Origin: Panonychus citri
Lineage: Eukaryota > Arthropoda > Arachnida > Trombidiformes > Tetranychidae
NCBI RefSeq assembly: GCF_014898815.1
Contig: NW_026515543.1
Coordinates: 2,976,001 to 3,040,000 of the forward strand
Direction: 5' to 3'
Length of the DNA: 64,000 nt
Under the pieces are notes generated by a model, which saw nothing but the letters and a program-made list of their open reading frames with translations, was not told the origin of the DNA and did not search any database. Made by a program: the position numbers and the translations under genes. This document shows, piece after piece, positions 36,001 through 48,435 of the stretch (position 1 is its first letter; each line of letters opens with the position of its first letter).

Positions 36001-37159
36001 TGATTTTAATAACAATCAACTGATGTAAATTAAATTGCTGTCTAATTTGTACTCATTGATTAAACTCAAAAGGTTTGCGTTTATCAATCAAAATATTGGA
36101 CAAATTAAAGTCACAATTAAAGTATTAATTTGTACATTTGTATTAATACTTATTTCATTGATTAATTGAGTAAATTAATATGTAAAAAAAGCAATTAGAT
36201 TAACAGTAATTAGCAATTAGTTGAAAACAAATTTGCTTTCAAGTTTTATGTTAATTTGATTCTCAATCAATTGGATAAAATTAAATTGATTTAAATCAAT
36301 TGTTATTCAATTAAACCACAATGTGAACACCTTATGGATTAATCGTTAATCTTATTAATCCTTAGATTAACTTTAGGATAATGGATTAGATTGTTTCGAC
36401 AATTGGATAATAATTATCTCATGATAGTCAATGACAATTATTTAATTGTGTAAGAGGTTAAATGTTACAATCAGAGGGATATTGTATTGGATACAGTTAA
36501 TTGTGTTCATTGATAAACAGTAAAGATAATCAAAAGTATCAAATGTTTATCAGTTAATCGTGATCATTATCCTCGTAAATGATGATAATCAAGATGACAT
36601 TTTCTTGGGTGGGAAGATATAAGAGATTAGCATTGCCGTGGGAGTGAAATTACAAAGAGCCAAATCCATGTATCAACTAATTGTTATCAAATTATTGATT
36701 CCAATCAACAAGAACAATCAACAAATCAGATCAATAACAATATCGTTTCGCATATTTAGATCAGATTTAAATCTATTAAATAATAATGGACAAGTTACTA
36801 ATTCAATGGTCATTTTGATATTTGGAAATATGAATATGAAATTGAAGGTTGACTTTAAATTACCAGTAACAATTAGCTAATCATTGAGATAATAATAATA
36901 AAAAAAACAATTGGGTAAGGGTCAAGAAAACAAAATCGACATGAGATTAATTGTTTGAATATTGATTATTACCTATTGTCCATTGGATCGTGAAAGACTG
37001 ATCATTATGATTAACTAATCATCATCAATGTTTTTCTAACAATTAGAACCGATGATTAAGTAAAAAAAGAGAAACAAAAAAAGTTCATTGATTGTATGGT
37101 AATAATTACGAGAGAGCGATGATTGAGTGAGTGCGAAGGAGGAGTTGACATGGTATTCC

Positions 37160-37167
37160 TATAAAAG
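37160..37167 (+). promoter_or_regulatory. TATA box of the repo-like gene
   Basis: TATAAAAG stands about 30 bases before a pyrimidine-rich start region (about 37190). It lies roughly 750 bases upstream of the first ATG; the interval is a long CT-rich leader. Assignment is by motif and position. Confidence 0.5.
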
Positions 37168-37933
37168 AATCGCCAATGTTATTGGACTGACCTTTTCTTC
37201 ATCTCTCTCTCTCTCTTTTCTCTTTCTCTCTTACTTGGTTAGTCACTAAATCTATTCTTCTTCTTATCTTCATCTCGTTCATCTTCTTGAGAATGGGAGG
37301 AGAAGAGGAGGAGGTTCGACGTTTTCTTCTCATCAAAATGTTCTAACTCCCGCCTTTCATTTTTATCTTCATCATCTTCTATTCAACTCTCTCGAAAAGT
37401 GGCCTTATCTTTTTCTATCTTCTCTCAAAGATACATAGTCTCTCTCTCTCTCTTACTTTCTCTTCTTCCTTCATTATCATCCTTCTCTCTCTCTCCTTCA
37501 TCATCTTCATATTCCAATTCTTAAATGTGACTGTTACTTTAAATTGTCATCCAGTGTCAGAAAGTTGATCAACTTCTTCAATCAATTTCCACTCTCTCAC
37601 TCATACACATATTGATTATTAGTAATATTGCTTTTCTCATCATTCTAAACAATATCATCTATCCTCTCACTCGGTGTATATATTTATTAATCTCACATTC
37701 TCACTTTTCTCTCTCTATCTCTTCCTCTCTCTCTCTCTCTGAAACACTCACACTCTCTCTTTCTCTCTCTTTCTCTCTCTGTCTTCTTCCTTTCATCTTG
37801 CTTTTTATTTACTTCAATTTACTTCTTAATTAGTTATCATTTATTCTTAATTAATCTTTAATAACTCAATTAACTTAAATTAATTGAATCTAATTAAACA
37901 TCGTGAATGTGTGTGTTTATCTATCCTTGTATC

Positions 37934-38903
37934 ATGGGGAACGAGAACAACGTAACCAACAATGTGAACAACAACAACAGTGCCTCTGGTCTGATCTCCA
38001 ATAGTGTCAATCCAAATCCGATTTCAAACAATTCAACAACAAACAATAACGTAAATGGTGCTAATGGACCATCAAAGAAGAAGAAAACAAGGTAAGTTAA
38101 TTGTAATCAATCCATTTAATTGTTATCCCTTTTCATTCATTTTCTATTCTACTCCATTTCTATTTACAAATTTAAGCCTTGTAAACAATTATCATGTTGT
38201 ATATGTGATCACCTATGTGAGAGCCTTAAACATAAGTGATTCAACAATTTTCACCTTAATTGTTTATTGGTTTTTCTTTTCTTTCTTTTGTAACAATTTA
38301 TTCATAATTTTTTTTTCTCTCTTTCATTGTTGATTGATTAATTTTCTCTGTTAATTGTGTTTAATTAGAATAGAACCTAACCAATTGTTCCATTTGTTTA
38401 GTTGAATTTTATTTTCCATTGGAAATTAAATCAAATTTCCCTCTTTCGTTTTTTTTATCTAAAATTTACCTATGATAATCATCTGTTGACTAGATGAGAG
38501 GGAAAATGATTTTTCAATTTTTTCTCTTTCATTGTTATTTGGATTCGGTTTTCTAATTGTTTTAATTGTTGTTCTTTTATTGGTATTAATTTGTATTCTT
38601 TTTTTTGTTTACTTTTCATGTATAGAACAACGTTCACTGGTTTCCAATTAGAGGAACTTGAAAAGGCCTTTCAACGAGCTCCATATCCTGATGTTTTCGC
38701 TCGCGAAGAGTTGGCCGAACGATTGAATTTGAGTGAATCCAGGGTACAAGTTTGGTTTCAAAATCGACGTGCTAAATGGCGGAAACATGTCCCACCACGG
38801 AAATCGCTTTCTCATTCAGTTCTAGGAGCTAATGGTACATTTAATGCTACTAAAAGCTTATTAACCCAACCACAAATTCCTATTTCAACCTATCAACCTG
38901 GTC

Positions 38904-38943
<40 letters not shown>

Positions 38944-39514
38944 GTTACAAACAACATCTTCAACGTCACCGCAATTACTTCAGCAACAACATTCATCCCC
39001 ATCACCACCTCAACACCAACTACAACAACTTCAACTTTCTCCATCCCAACAACAGTCACAGGGAAGTCCACCTCATCAAGTTTCGCCTACAACGATGATT
39101 TGTACTCCCTCTTTCTCGCCTAATGGACAGATGACCTTAGCACCTCAAACACATAATCTTCACCATCATGCTCATCTACACCATCATCACCTAGCTCAAC
39201 CTCAACAACAGTCCCAACAACAAGCTCAACAACAACAACAACAACAACTTGCACCTCAACTCACCCAATCAATAGCAAGTACTAGTTACGCATCTCCAAT
39301 GCACAATGGTTCCTATGTTAATCATCCGTCACTCGATCAAACTGATTCAACTTATTCCAATTATGAATTTCCTGGAATGTATTCTACACCTACACCCGAT
39401 TATTTAACAACATCTAATCAACATCTATCAGGGCACAATTTTTATATCACTTCGGAACCATTTGAAATGATTGAAGCAACAGAAATTCAAAACATCAAAA
39501 TGGAACCCTGTTAA
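37934..39514 (+). CDS. repo: Repo-like paired-class homeodomain transcription factor
   Basis: Exons 37934-38091 and 38626-39514 join in phase 2 (AG|A) within homeodomain codon 5, giving 348 residues. An in-frame ATG at 37907 would add nine. The N-terminus is Asn/Ser-rich. The homeodomain has R5, F8, PYPDVFAREELA, LNLSESRVQVWFQNRRAKWRKH and then PPRK. Q50 and N51 are present. This matches my recollection of Drosophila Repo (reversed polarity), the glial regulator, particularly VFAREELA, LNLSESRVQ and the RKHxPPRK extension. The C-terminal half is Gln/His/Pro-rich, including an uninterrupted polyglutamine run from a (CAA)n repeat at about 38903-38942, as in activation domains. No paired domain. 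Other PRD-class genes are the main alternatives to repo. An AATAAA at 40254-40259 may end the transcript. Confidence 0.7.
38903..38942 (+). repeat. (CAA)n repeat encoding polyglutamine
   Basis: An uninterrupted CAA run in exon 2 of the repo-like gene. All glutamine codons are CAA, so length variation by slippage is likely. Confidence 0.9.
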
Positions 39515-40525
39515 TTATATTTAGAAAACTATTTTCCATCATATAATAATCTAAATTAACATTTAAATCTCATCTATTATGGGACTTTCTTTTTTTTGTA
39601 TACAAATATGAGAAAGTTGATATACAATTTATTCTGAGAACGAAACAATTATCAACTTAAACTTATATATATCACCAATCATCATTCATTTACAATTAAT
39701 CTTAATCATCTCTTTTTCCACATTATATATTCTTAATTATAAAATATATAAATTTCTCTTCATATTCCAATTAGTATGAGATGAGAAAATTATCAACGAA
39801 AACCAAAAATTGAAACGATTTGATGTCAAGTCGATCTCATGGTTTATTCAACTGGAAGCGTGCCTCAAATAGAATTGAACATATCCAACAATTAACGGAA
39901 ATTAATCCAATTGATGGACTTAATTTCTTTCGATTTTGATTGTTCATTTTCGCCCTTTTAATTTTATTTCTTCTTCTTATGAAAACTTAATTTTTTCCTC
40001 TTCATCTTTTTCCATATTCACTATTGTTCCTAATATATTATTTCCTCTCTCATTTCTGATGATTTATGTGCAAACATGTGATTGTAACAATTTACACACC
40101 AAACTCTAAATCAAGTCAAAATTTAACTCAATCTCTAGTTAACCATACTGATCATCTTATTATTGATTATATCCTCATTCATTTGTTCATTATATTTAAT
40201 TGTAAACACAATAAAACCAAATCCTCAATTGTGCATCTTTTTTTTACTTTATCAATAAAGTATATGATTAATTAATCTGTGATATGTGTTGACTTAAATT
40301 TCTCGTGTCACAATTTAGATATGTATTTAAATGTGATTCAATCAATTAACTGATTGTTGAATTGAGGAATAAGAATCAGGTTAAATTGGCGAGAAATTTG
40401 CATTTGATTTGATTGAGTTGGAAATTCCTAATCATCTTAACCAATATATTGTCACTTTTATAGGGGTCCTTTGGTTATATGTTTGATTCAAGTTGAATTG
40501 TGGTTTAATTTTGCTTTGATTGGTG
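39515..40525. other. 3' region of the repo-like gene and spacer
   Basis: AT-rich, no coding signal. An AATAAA is at 40254-40259, preceded by a T-rich run. The transcript end is probably there, giving a 3' UTR of about 750 bases. Confidence 0.5.
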
Positions 40526-40966
40526 ATGATGTCGATGAAAACTTTACTTCCAGTGATTTTGTTAATTGTTTCCAATTTTTTTACTCTAAATAAATGTGAT
40601 GATCCATTTAATCCTTATGCTAAACCACCACCACCTCCTGAACAGGGTAATATCATTGATCGGATTTTGTATGAGATTTTCTTGAATAATCTTCTTGTGT
40701 CCACACTTAAATCAATGAATCGTCGGATTGTTGATGCTTTCGTTGAATATGAATTCTACCGGATATTGGTTAGTTTAGGTAAATTGGTTCATCGTAATGG
40801 AACCGACAGTTCAAATGACAATTCAACCAACAATCATTTAGCTTTCAACGTAACATCTATACAAGATTTAACTCGACCAATTAAACTACCCGATACAACA
40901 CAATTTCCAAATAATTTCGATGACAACATAACAGGACCACCAGATATATTCTTGGCCAACTACTAA
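40526..40966 (+). CDS. Small orphan secreted protein
   Basis: Single exon, 146 residues from the ATG at 40526; other in-frame ATGs follow within 12 bases. Signal peptide of about 23 residues (TLLPVILLIVSNFFTLNKC). The mature protein starts with a Pro-rich segment (KPPPPPEQG), then a helical stretch (about 45-90) and an Asn/Ser-rich region with potential N-glycosylation sites. Only one cysteine lies near the mature N-terminus. No family recognised. Confidence 0.55.
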   Translation: MMSMKTLLPVILLIVSNFFTLNKCDDPFNPYAKPPPPPEQGNIIDRILYEIFLNNLLVSTLKSMNRRIVDAFVEYEFYRILVSLGKLVHRNGTDSSNDNSTNNHLAFNVTSIQDLTRPIKLPDTTQFPNNFDDNITGPPDIFLANY

Positions 40967-41261
40967 TTAAAAACAAAAAGAACAAGAAAAAAAAATAATC
41001 AATAACAAAAAAAATGGACAATCAAAAACAATAGAAACACAAAAAATCAGAAATTAACCAAACATAATCAATCCCGAATAATTAACAACTAAGATCAAAT
41101 TTTTCCAATCAAATTACCATCAGGACAAAAAGAAAATTGATCGCAAGTTAAATTGTATCATCGAAACAAAATCTAAACAACAACACACAATTAAATTAAA
41201 GAAATTGATTGTAATTAAAAAAAAATTTTTTTTCTTTTTTCAATTCGATTTTTATTCTTTT

Positions 41262-41275
41262 CCGCCAGAGGGCAC
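41262..41275 (+). promoter_or_regulatory. CTCF-like motif
   Basis: CCGCCAGAGGGCAC matches the CTCF core CCASYAGRKGGCRS at 13 of 14 positions. It lies 154 bases upstream of the mTERF-like ATG in strongly AT-rich DNA, so chance occurrence is unlikely. Insulator or promoter function is inferred. Confidence 0.55.
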
Positions 41276-41428
41276 CACAATGTTCTCCATGCGCTTCTTG
41301 TTTGTTTTTGTTTTCTCTTTGAATTAATTGTTGACCGGATTGTTTTTTCGTTAATTGTTGGTGTTAATTTAGTTTCTTTTATTTTCTAAATTGATTCTAA
41401 TTTGTTGGGTAATTGTTTCTCTTTGTCC

Positions 41429-43246
41429 ATGATTGTTTCCAAATTAACTCGTTCTCGACATTTGGTTTGCTGTAATCATTTATTCCAAAAATTGGTGAAA
41501 AATGATCCATCCAAGGTTGGATTATGGTTCTTTATGGATCGAATGTTTATCTCTTCATCTAACCAATTATCCCGATCAACAGCATCACTTTCTCAATTGA
41601 ATCTTGGTTTATCACCCACTGGAACACCAAATGGAACATCTTCACTGATTACCGATGAACATTGGCCCAACCTTTTATTCACCGATGATACCTGGTCCGA
41701 TGTTGATGATAATGGCGACGAAAGATTGAATAGATTGGCTAATACCGCATGGGATTCATCTGGAAGTGAAGATGTTTCCATGAGAAATTATTCTACCTTT
41801 AAACTGTTGTTTACTCCAAAATATCGTGAGAATTTGGTGAAAGTTATCTCAGAGGAATTGGACCTGAATCATCGACAAGCTGATGGTTATTTGAATTTTC
41901 TCAGGATCAAACCGATCATGAAAAAATATGATGAAATGAGATTCATCCGAGAAAGACGGAATCTATTGAGACTTTTCAAGAAACATCTTACCAGAAATGA
42001 TATTATCGATTCTTTTGAGTTATTTACTCTCTCATTACGAGTAGCTCAGTACAGAATATCATTTCTCAAAGAGTGTGGTTTCAAATCTCTTAAATCATGC
42101 CATTTATTGAATTTTGACAAAATTCAAACATTAAGTGAACCGACAGTTAAACACTTGAAATTACTTGATTCTAATGTTTGTGTTGTTGATTCACTTTTAT
42201 CACACTTACCCAATTTAACCGATAATGAATCTAGTCATCTTCGAGAAAGTCTAACAATCCAAGGATTAACATTGGGTCAACTCTATGAGAGAGTCATCTC
42301 ATTTTCGTTGAAAAAGTTGGAAAATTCTGGTGAAATTTGGAAATCCAAGAATCGTAAACGTTACCTTTCAATCAAAGGAATTAGTATTTTATCCAACGCT
42401 CTTGCCGATTACAGTTTAATGGACAGTTACTCTTCTAGTGATTTATTAACACTTTTCCAAGTTGACCCCAATAACCTGGAAGAGATTATAACTGAAATAC
42501 CGAGAGATTTTGACGAAAATACTTTGCTCATTTTGCTTAAATATCCGAAAATTTTACAAACCCATTCATCGACACTACTGGAAAACTTGCACCTTCTCAA
42601 GTATACTTTTGGCTTCACCAATGCTGAAATCGATAATTATCCTGATTGTTTGATGATCGAAACAAACGAACTCAAGGAAAGAATCAATAATTTATATTCA
42701 ATATTTGGATCATCAGATGCTCGATCAATTTTATCTCTTATACACCTCGACATGGCTGAAATTTCATCGCTTTTAAAGGAAATGAAAGACAACGGATTCC
42801 CCGTGACCGATGTCTCCTCTGTATATGAATATCACAAGATGACCAGTAAGAAAGTTCAACTTCAAGCCGATGTAATTCCCGCTCATCTACGTGGACTCAA
42901 TCGTGAACTTAATGTACCCCAATCAATAATCGTGCAGACTCTTCATCGACATCCCAATTTCCGTTTAAGTGACAACCATAAAATCAAAAGGACTTATCAA
43001 TATATTCAAAGTTTAGAGGGAATCACTAAGGAACAATTAACGAATGGATTAAACTTATGTCTCTATGATATCGAAAAGATTAAGGAAGCATTTAATACGA
43101 TGAAAGATCGTGATGATTTTGAAGAATGGCGAAAACATCCTTACTTTTTGGAAGCTTTGATTTACACAATTGAGAAAACTTATTCTTATGATGATATTTT
43201 GATCACCGATGATTTGGAATCAACAATTGATGATCATGAAAGCTGA
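41429..43246 (+). CDS. mTERF-like mitochondrial protein
   Basis: Single exon, 605 residues from the ATG at 41429. The N-terminus (1-62) is rich in Ser, Arg, Leu and Lys with few acidic residues and resembles a mitochondrial presequence. It is homologous to the N-terminus of Lon at 49438. The body is alpha-helical with repeats in which leucines alternate with proline-containing motifs, for example TLLILLKYPKIL and QTLHRHPNFRLSD. The L-x-RHPxxxxL pattern resembles mTERF-fold repeats of metazoan mitochondrial transcription termination factors (mTTF/mTERF5-like). Such proteins bind mitochondrial DNA or rRNA in the matrix. The similarity is of pattern only, and the middle of the protein (about 110-300) is unlike mTERF proteins I know. 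An acidic C-terminal end (DDLESTIDDHES) is also seen. Confidence 0.55.
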   Translation: MIVSKLTRSRHLVCCNHLFQKLVKNDPSKVGLWFFMDRMFISSSNQLSRSTASLSQLNLGLSPTGTPNGTSSLITDEHWPNLLFTDDTWSDVDDNGDERLNRLANTAWDSSGSEDVSMRNYSTFKLLFTPKYRENLVKVISEELDLNHRQADGYLNFLRIKPIMKKYDEMRFIRERRNLLRLFKKHLTRNDIIDSFELFTLSLRVAQYRISFLKECGFKSLKSCHLLNFDKIQTLSEPTVKHLKLLDSNVCVVDSLLSHLPNLTDNESSHLRESLTIQGLTLGQLYERVISFSLKKLENSGEIWKSKNRKRYLSIKGISILSNALADYSLMDSYSSSDLLTLFQVDPNNLEEIITEIPRDFDENTLLILLKYPKILQTHSSTLLENLHLLKYTFGFTNAEIDNYPDCLMIETNELKERINNLYSIFGSSDARSILSLIHLDMAEISSLLKEMKDNGFPVTDVSSVYEYHKMTSKKVQLQADVIPAHLRGLNRELNVPQSIIVQTLHRHPNFRLSDNHKIKRTYQYIQSLEGITKEQLTNGLNLCLYDIEKIKEAFNTMKDRDDFEEWRKHPYFLEALIYTIEKTYSYDDILITDDLESTIDDHES

Positions 43247-45964
43247 TAGATTAACGATTTTTACTACGAAATCGTAAATTTTTTGACCCAACAATTAGAT
43301 CAAACAAGCAGCAGCTCAATTGAAATTACTGATTCGCATAATTTGATTATCTTTAGGATATTTAAATTTGCTTGAAAATACTGGTGATTAAAAGCTCAAC
43401 AAAAGTACTGATTGATTACTCTCAACAATCAACTCAAGTGATTAACAGCAATGACTTTATTTTTCAAATTGTATCGAAGAAAAAAAAAATTGTAAAAAAC
43501 TTTAGTTACATTTAGAAAGTTTATCCTTTGTTAATAGTATTACAATCATCAGATTAGTTAATTACTTTCTACTCCTGACTCTCAATTAACCAAAAAGTAA
43601 TTCCTTTAATTTATATACATATTGTATCAATGCTTTCTACCTTAAATTGTTTGAACATTTAGTTGTATAATCTGAGAGTAATTTTGACAAATTAAATTTG
43701 TATCATTTAAAATTCAATCTCTGGTGTTATTTTAATTCATTCATTGACAAAATGCTCTTAATCAAGTTGATTAATCATCTCACTTTCAACGCAAAGAAAA
43801 CAATCAACAATCAATGAGTCCAATTATTTACCAAAATTTCCTATTGAAAGATAATTTGATCAATTGGACCCCATGTACACAATTCACAATCAAATTGATC
43901 TTGATTTATCTTGATTCACTTGGTTATTGATTAGATTGAGACAATTTAATTAACTATTTGAAGTGCAAGTGACAAAAAAAAGACAAAACCAGAATCTTAA
44001 TTTATTGGTTTAGTTTTTTCATTTAGCATTTTCAATACAGTTTTTCTTGTGGTTACAATTAAATCAACAACAATCAACAGGAAATTTTTGGAACTAAATT
44101 GATTAACAAATTGTTGATATTTGATCATTTTCAAAATTAACCTAATCCCTGATTTCTTGGTGTGTTTTGTTTTTTGATAAATTGCGATTTATACTTGGGT
44201 AAGTTTTGATTATCCATTTGATTGTTACCTTAATTGTTGGAAAATTTGGTTTCTCTTAATTGTCAATTAGTTTGTGTATTTTGTACACACTGGAAAGGTT
44301 TGAAGTCTTTTTAATTATCCAACTAATTGTTGTTTATAAAATTACGACTTTGAATGATTTTGTTTTGATTCTCTGAGTAACTTAAATCATCACCAATTAA
44401 TTATGAAAATTACTGTCAAATCAATCACATTGAATGATTAAAAGTTAATAAGATGTTCAAATATCTTATTGACGACAATTAACAATTTCATTGACTGATT
44501 GTAGTTCAATTAGAAATGGATTGATAAAATGTTGATCATTTGATCAATTCAATTTACTGATTAACTAATTAACTTTACAATCAGTCATAATAAACTGTGT
44601 CTCTGTTCAGACAGCGATTGAATATTAATTAAATTGCTACGAATTGGAATTCATTTCAATTCCATTAATAAGTTAATCACAATTATATCTCAATGATTGT
44701 TATCCAAACTAAAAGCATGTTAAAAATTGTGACAATTTAACTCTGATCATGAAAACTTTTCCTCAATCAATCAGACTGATTTGTAATTTAATAATTTCCA
44801 TTGAATCTAAAATTATACCAACACAATTAAATTATCATGAGTATTTAATTGTTTAGCTGATGATTAACATCCTTTTTTGGGATTTACTTTGATGATTATT
44901 GTTTAACAGTTGATTAACCTATTCCAGTAAAAGGTTTGATGATCACACGGCATCTTAATTTAATTATCACACTAATTAGTATCTAATTATATCATATTAA
45001 TCACAATTAAACCAACCAATGGATAATAATAATTGAATTAATGATGATCCAAATTGATTAATCAATTTGAAAAGGACCAAAACCATAAATGATCAAGTTA
45101 ATGAGTCAAACAATTTAATCAACAAATTTAAACTTGACACACAATTTAATGAATAGTTGAAACAATTAAATTAACAGTGATGATGATTAAAAGCAAAACA
45201 ATTAAAAACAAACAAACAAACAAATGATAAAGTGAAACCTTCAAATTAAAGTTAATCCTTGGAAATGATAACCTAAGGGAAACACATTGGAAATTGTTAA
45301 TCAAAGTGATAACAATTAAACAGCTCATCCTTTTAATCATCAAAATTTTCTCATTTTTACCGTTATCACTACAGATTAATTGATTAGTTGATTATTAGGT
45401 AACAATGATAAATAGGAACAGCAAATCATCAGAGGTTACAATTAATTCGTATCATCAGAAAATTTGACACTTTATCATTGATATAAATTGAATAGTTTGT
45501 CATTCAAGTTTCACTTTTCATCTCTCACACCAAAGAGTGACAATTATCATCTTCCCTCCTCATCATCATCTCTCTCTCTCTCTCTCTCATCACAATTAGC
45601 AAATGTTGATTAAGCAAACAGCTAATCAACAATATATTATTTATCCATTAAGACCAGTTAATGATCTTAACTGTTACAATTTGTTTCCAATACTTTGTCT
45701 CAACTCGTTATCCTTTCACAATTAACCCACCGGTCATTTGATCACCGGCGGATTTATTAATCCTTTACCTCCTAAAACCTTTAACATTTAACCTTTCATC
45801 TTAATATATTGTCTTTATTGAGGGATAATCTTTTAATCTTCATTTTCATAGTTTCTTTTTTGTCTTTTTTTTTGGTGCTTTTAATTACTCATTTGATTCT
45901 GTTGATTTTGTTTTCTGTTTTATATCCGTTGGTCTGTTGATTGTTGTGTTTTCCTTTACATATA
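43247..45964. other. AT-rich intergenic region
   Basis: 2.7 kb with no coding signal, dominated by AATTAA/TTAATT words. A CT run is at about 45570-45588. The 3' UTR of the mTERF-like gene and the promoter of the transporter gene lie here. Confidence 0.6.
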
Positions 45965-48435
45965 ATGGCCGCTGAATCGGGTAATTTACCCAACGATCAT
46001 TATAATAATCATCTTCGTGTTAATCATTCTCAACAACAAACAAATCATCATCATCCTCATGTTAATAATCATCAAAACCATCATTCTAATCATCGTCATT
46101 CCACTTCTCATCCTCATCATCACCATCACTATTATGGTCACTCACATCATCACTTAACTCATCCTCATCATCATTATATCCGTAATAGTGGTTCCGTTGA
46201 TCTTGATCCTATCGAAGTAAGTTAATAGCTGACAATTAACAAACTATTGATTACTGAGAGAGTCAAACAATTCATTCACCTACTTACAATAACTACTTAA
46301 TGATTGACAATTTGTTACTCGAACCAAATTTTCACCTCATGTCTTTATTTACCCTTGATCAGAATTTCACCAATTATAATTGATTATTAACTTTTTTTTT
46401 CTATTTCCAATTTGATTAGCCATTAGTTATGCAGAATAATTTCACAATTAAAAGGGTTGAAAGTGTCGCTCGTCGATTACAAGTCCACGCTAAATTAGAG
46501 GGACTTCATGATGATGAATCTCGACTTGGACCAAGAGACAGTATAACGAGTGAAAAATCGCATTTATTCAGCGAAAGTTTAAACAATTACCAATCAATTA
46601 GTTCTTATGGCGGTGGATCGGCGGCATCTTCGGTTGGTACTGGTAAAAATCGAGCTCACAGCGTTTTCACCTTGGATGAGGAGAATGAAAAACTTTACGG
46701 TTCATCAATATCTTCCTTGAGACAATCATTGAAGAATCGAATAGTCCATCCAATAAGTTAGCTCGAAACAAGATCGTTCTTTGTCTACTGACCACTGGTT
46801 TCTCATTATATTCCGTCTTCTCCATCATCGCTCCCTTTTACCCTCAAGAAGCTGGACACAAGGGTATCCCCGAGTCCATCTATGGATTAGTGTTCTCCTC
46901 TCATGCTTTGACCATCATGTTAATTTCACCTCTAATTGGTAAAGCTTTATACCGATTTGAGATCAAACATCTTCTCATGACGGGTATTTTGTTAACTGGA
47001 CTTTCGATGATCGCATTTGGTTTTCTTCATTACATAAGTAACACTTTACTATTTGGTGCTCTTTCCTTTGTCCTAAGGATTTTCGGTGCTATTGGATTTG
47101 CCGTTTTCCACACTTCGGCCAACATTTACATAACCAAATTATATCCACAATCAATTGGAACCGTTTTCGGTTTAGTTGAAACTTTCTGTGGTTTTGGCCT
47201 CAGTTTCGGGCCCATGATTGGTGGTGGACTTTACGAATGGGCCGGTTTTCCGATGCCTTTCTGGATTCTAGGAACCGTTAATCTACTTAACATTATCCTC
47301 TACTATTATCTGATTAAACCAATTTCAGGTAAACAATTAAATCCAATAACCATTAAACTTTCAGTTTAACAATCAACTCTAATCAATATCAAATTAGTCA
47401 ACCCCAAACACCAATATTAATTACTCATAGACACACATCAATGATTAATTAATTAGTAGGAAAAATCACTAAAAATAATGGTTTAGTTTAATTTTAAATA
47501 TCAAAGTGACTAATTAATGACAATTAGATTCTAGATGATTGTAAACTGACCATTTTGTAGTAATGGCTACGTTTTTTATCAAGATTTCGATGTTAATTGT
47601 TACAGAAATTGTACCAGAATTTGAGGAGCATTTAAGTGACGATCCAGACACACCTAAATTAACTTACGGTAAACTTTTATTCAATTATAAAACGCTGGTC
47701 ATTTGCGCTGCCACAATCGTTATATCTCAAAATCAAACGTTTCTCGATCCAACGGTTGAACCTCATCTTTACAATAACGGTGTCAAAGAATCGTCAGTGG
47801 CCTTGACCTTTTTCCTAATGAATGCAGCTTTCGCCATGTTATCGCCTATTGTTGGTTTAATCTCATTGAGGGTCAATAAATATACCTTAATGTGTATCGG
47901 CCTGTTGATCAGCGGCTTCAGTTTAATCTCTCTTGGTCCACCCTGGTTCTTGACCTCAACTCAGGTTAACCTTCAAAATAGTTGCATCTCAATGGTTTTC
48001 ATGGGAATCGGTTACTCGTTGACCTTCATACCCTCGTTCGAGGCTCTTCTCGAACATGCAGTCGAACAGGATAAATTTGGTAACCTACAAACCTATTCCT
48101 TGGTTGCTGCTCTTTACACTGCAGTCTTTTCATTGGGGTTAGTTAACTAATCATCTATTTAATTGTTCACCTTAATTGTTAATCTTGTCTTCTTCTTAAT
48201 CCTTAATAGTGAGGCCATTGGACCGGCATTCGGTGGGATATTTACCCAATGTTTTAATTTCCAACTATCAACCATAATCATGGGCAGTCTTACCCTTCTA
48301 GTGGTCAGTTAATTTTTAATTATTTCCACTAACAATTAACCATAATTAACATTTGATCTCAATTCTAATTCTAATTTTGATTTTCTATTTCTCTTCTAGG
48401 CTCTCATAATGTTCATGACCCGTTTGTTTGATTAA
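45965..48435 (+). CDS. SLC18B1-like major facilitator transporter
   Basis: Exons 45965-46216, 46420-46642, 46762-47328, 47606-48137, 48210-48303 and 48400-48435 give 567 residues if a 119-base intron is accepted at 46643-46761. The first exon is His/Asn-rich cytosolic sequence. Exon 2 is Ser-rich, and the membrane part starts at NKIVLCLLTTGFSLYS. Signatures shared with human SLC18B1 include PFYPQEA (PFFPKEA in human), a GTVFGLVETFCGFGLSFGPMIGGGLYE motif, QTFLDPTVEPHL and a final GPAFGGIFTQ. SLC18B1 is a vesicular polyamine transporter of the DHA/SLC18 group with 12 helices; the number here is consistent. The substrate is inferred from the family. The frame problem at 46640-46765 is described in findings. 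Confidence 0.78.

Larger units (their letters stand above)
33038..37906. other. Gene-poor region upstream of the repo-like gene
   Basis: About 4.9 kb without a supported gene. 33101-33560 has a more mixed base composition than its surroundings and an open stretch without ATG at 33101-33256; its nature is unclear. 33740-34000 is purine/CT-rich low complexity. An E-box CACGTG lies at 34751-34756. From about 37190 the sequence is CT-rich and is probably the 5' UTR of the repo-like gene. Confidence 0.5.

Noticed and set aside
37612..37833. Open frame of Ser/Leu repeats before the repo-like gene
   Set aside because: Translation of the CT-rich 5' leader; no conserved feature.
38880..39071. Minus-strand Val-rich open frame in the repo-like gene
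   Set aside because: Antisense of the CAA repeat.
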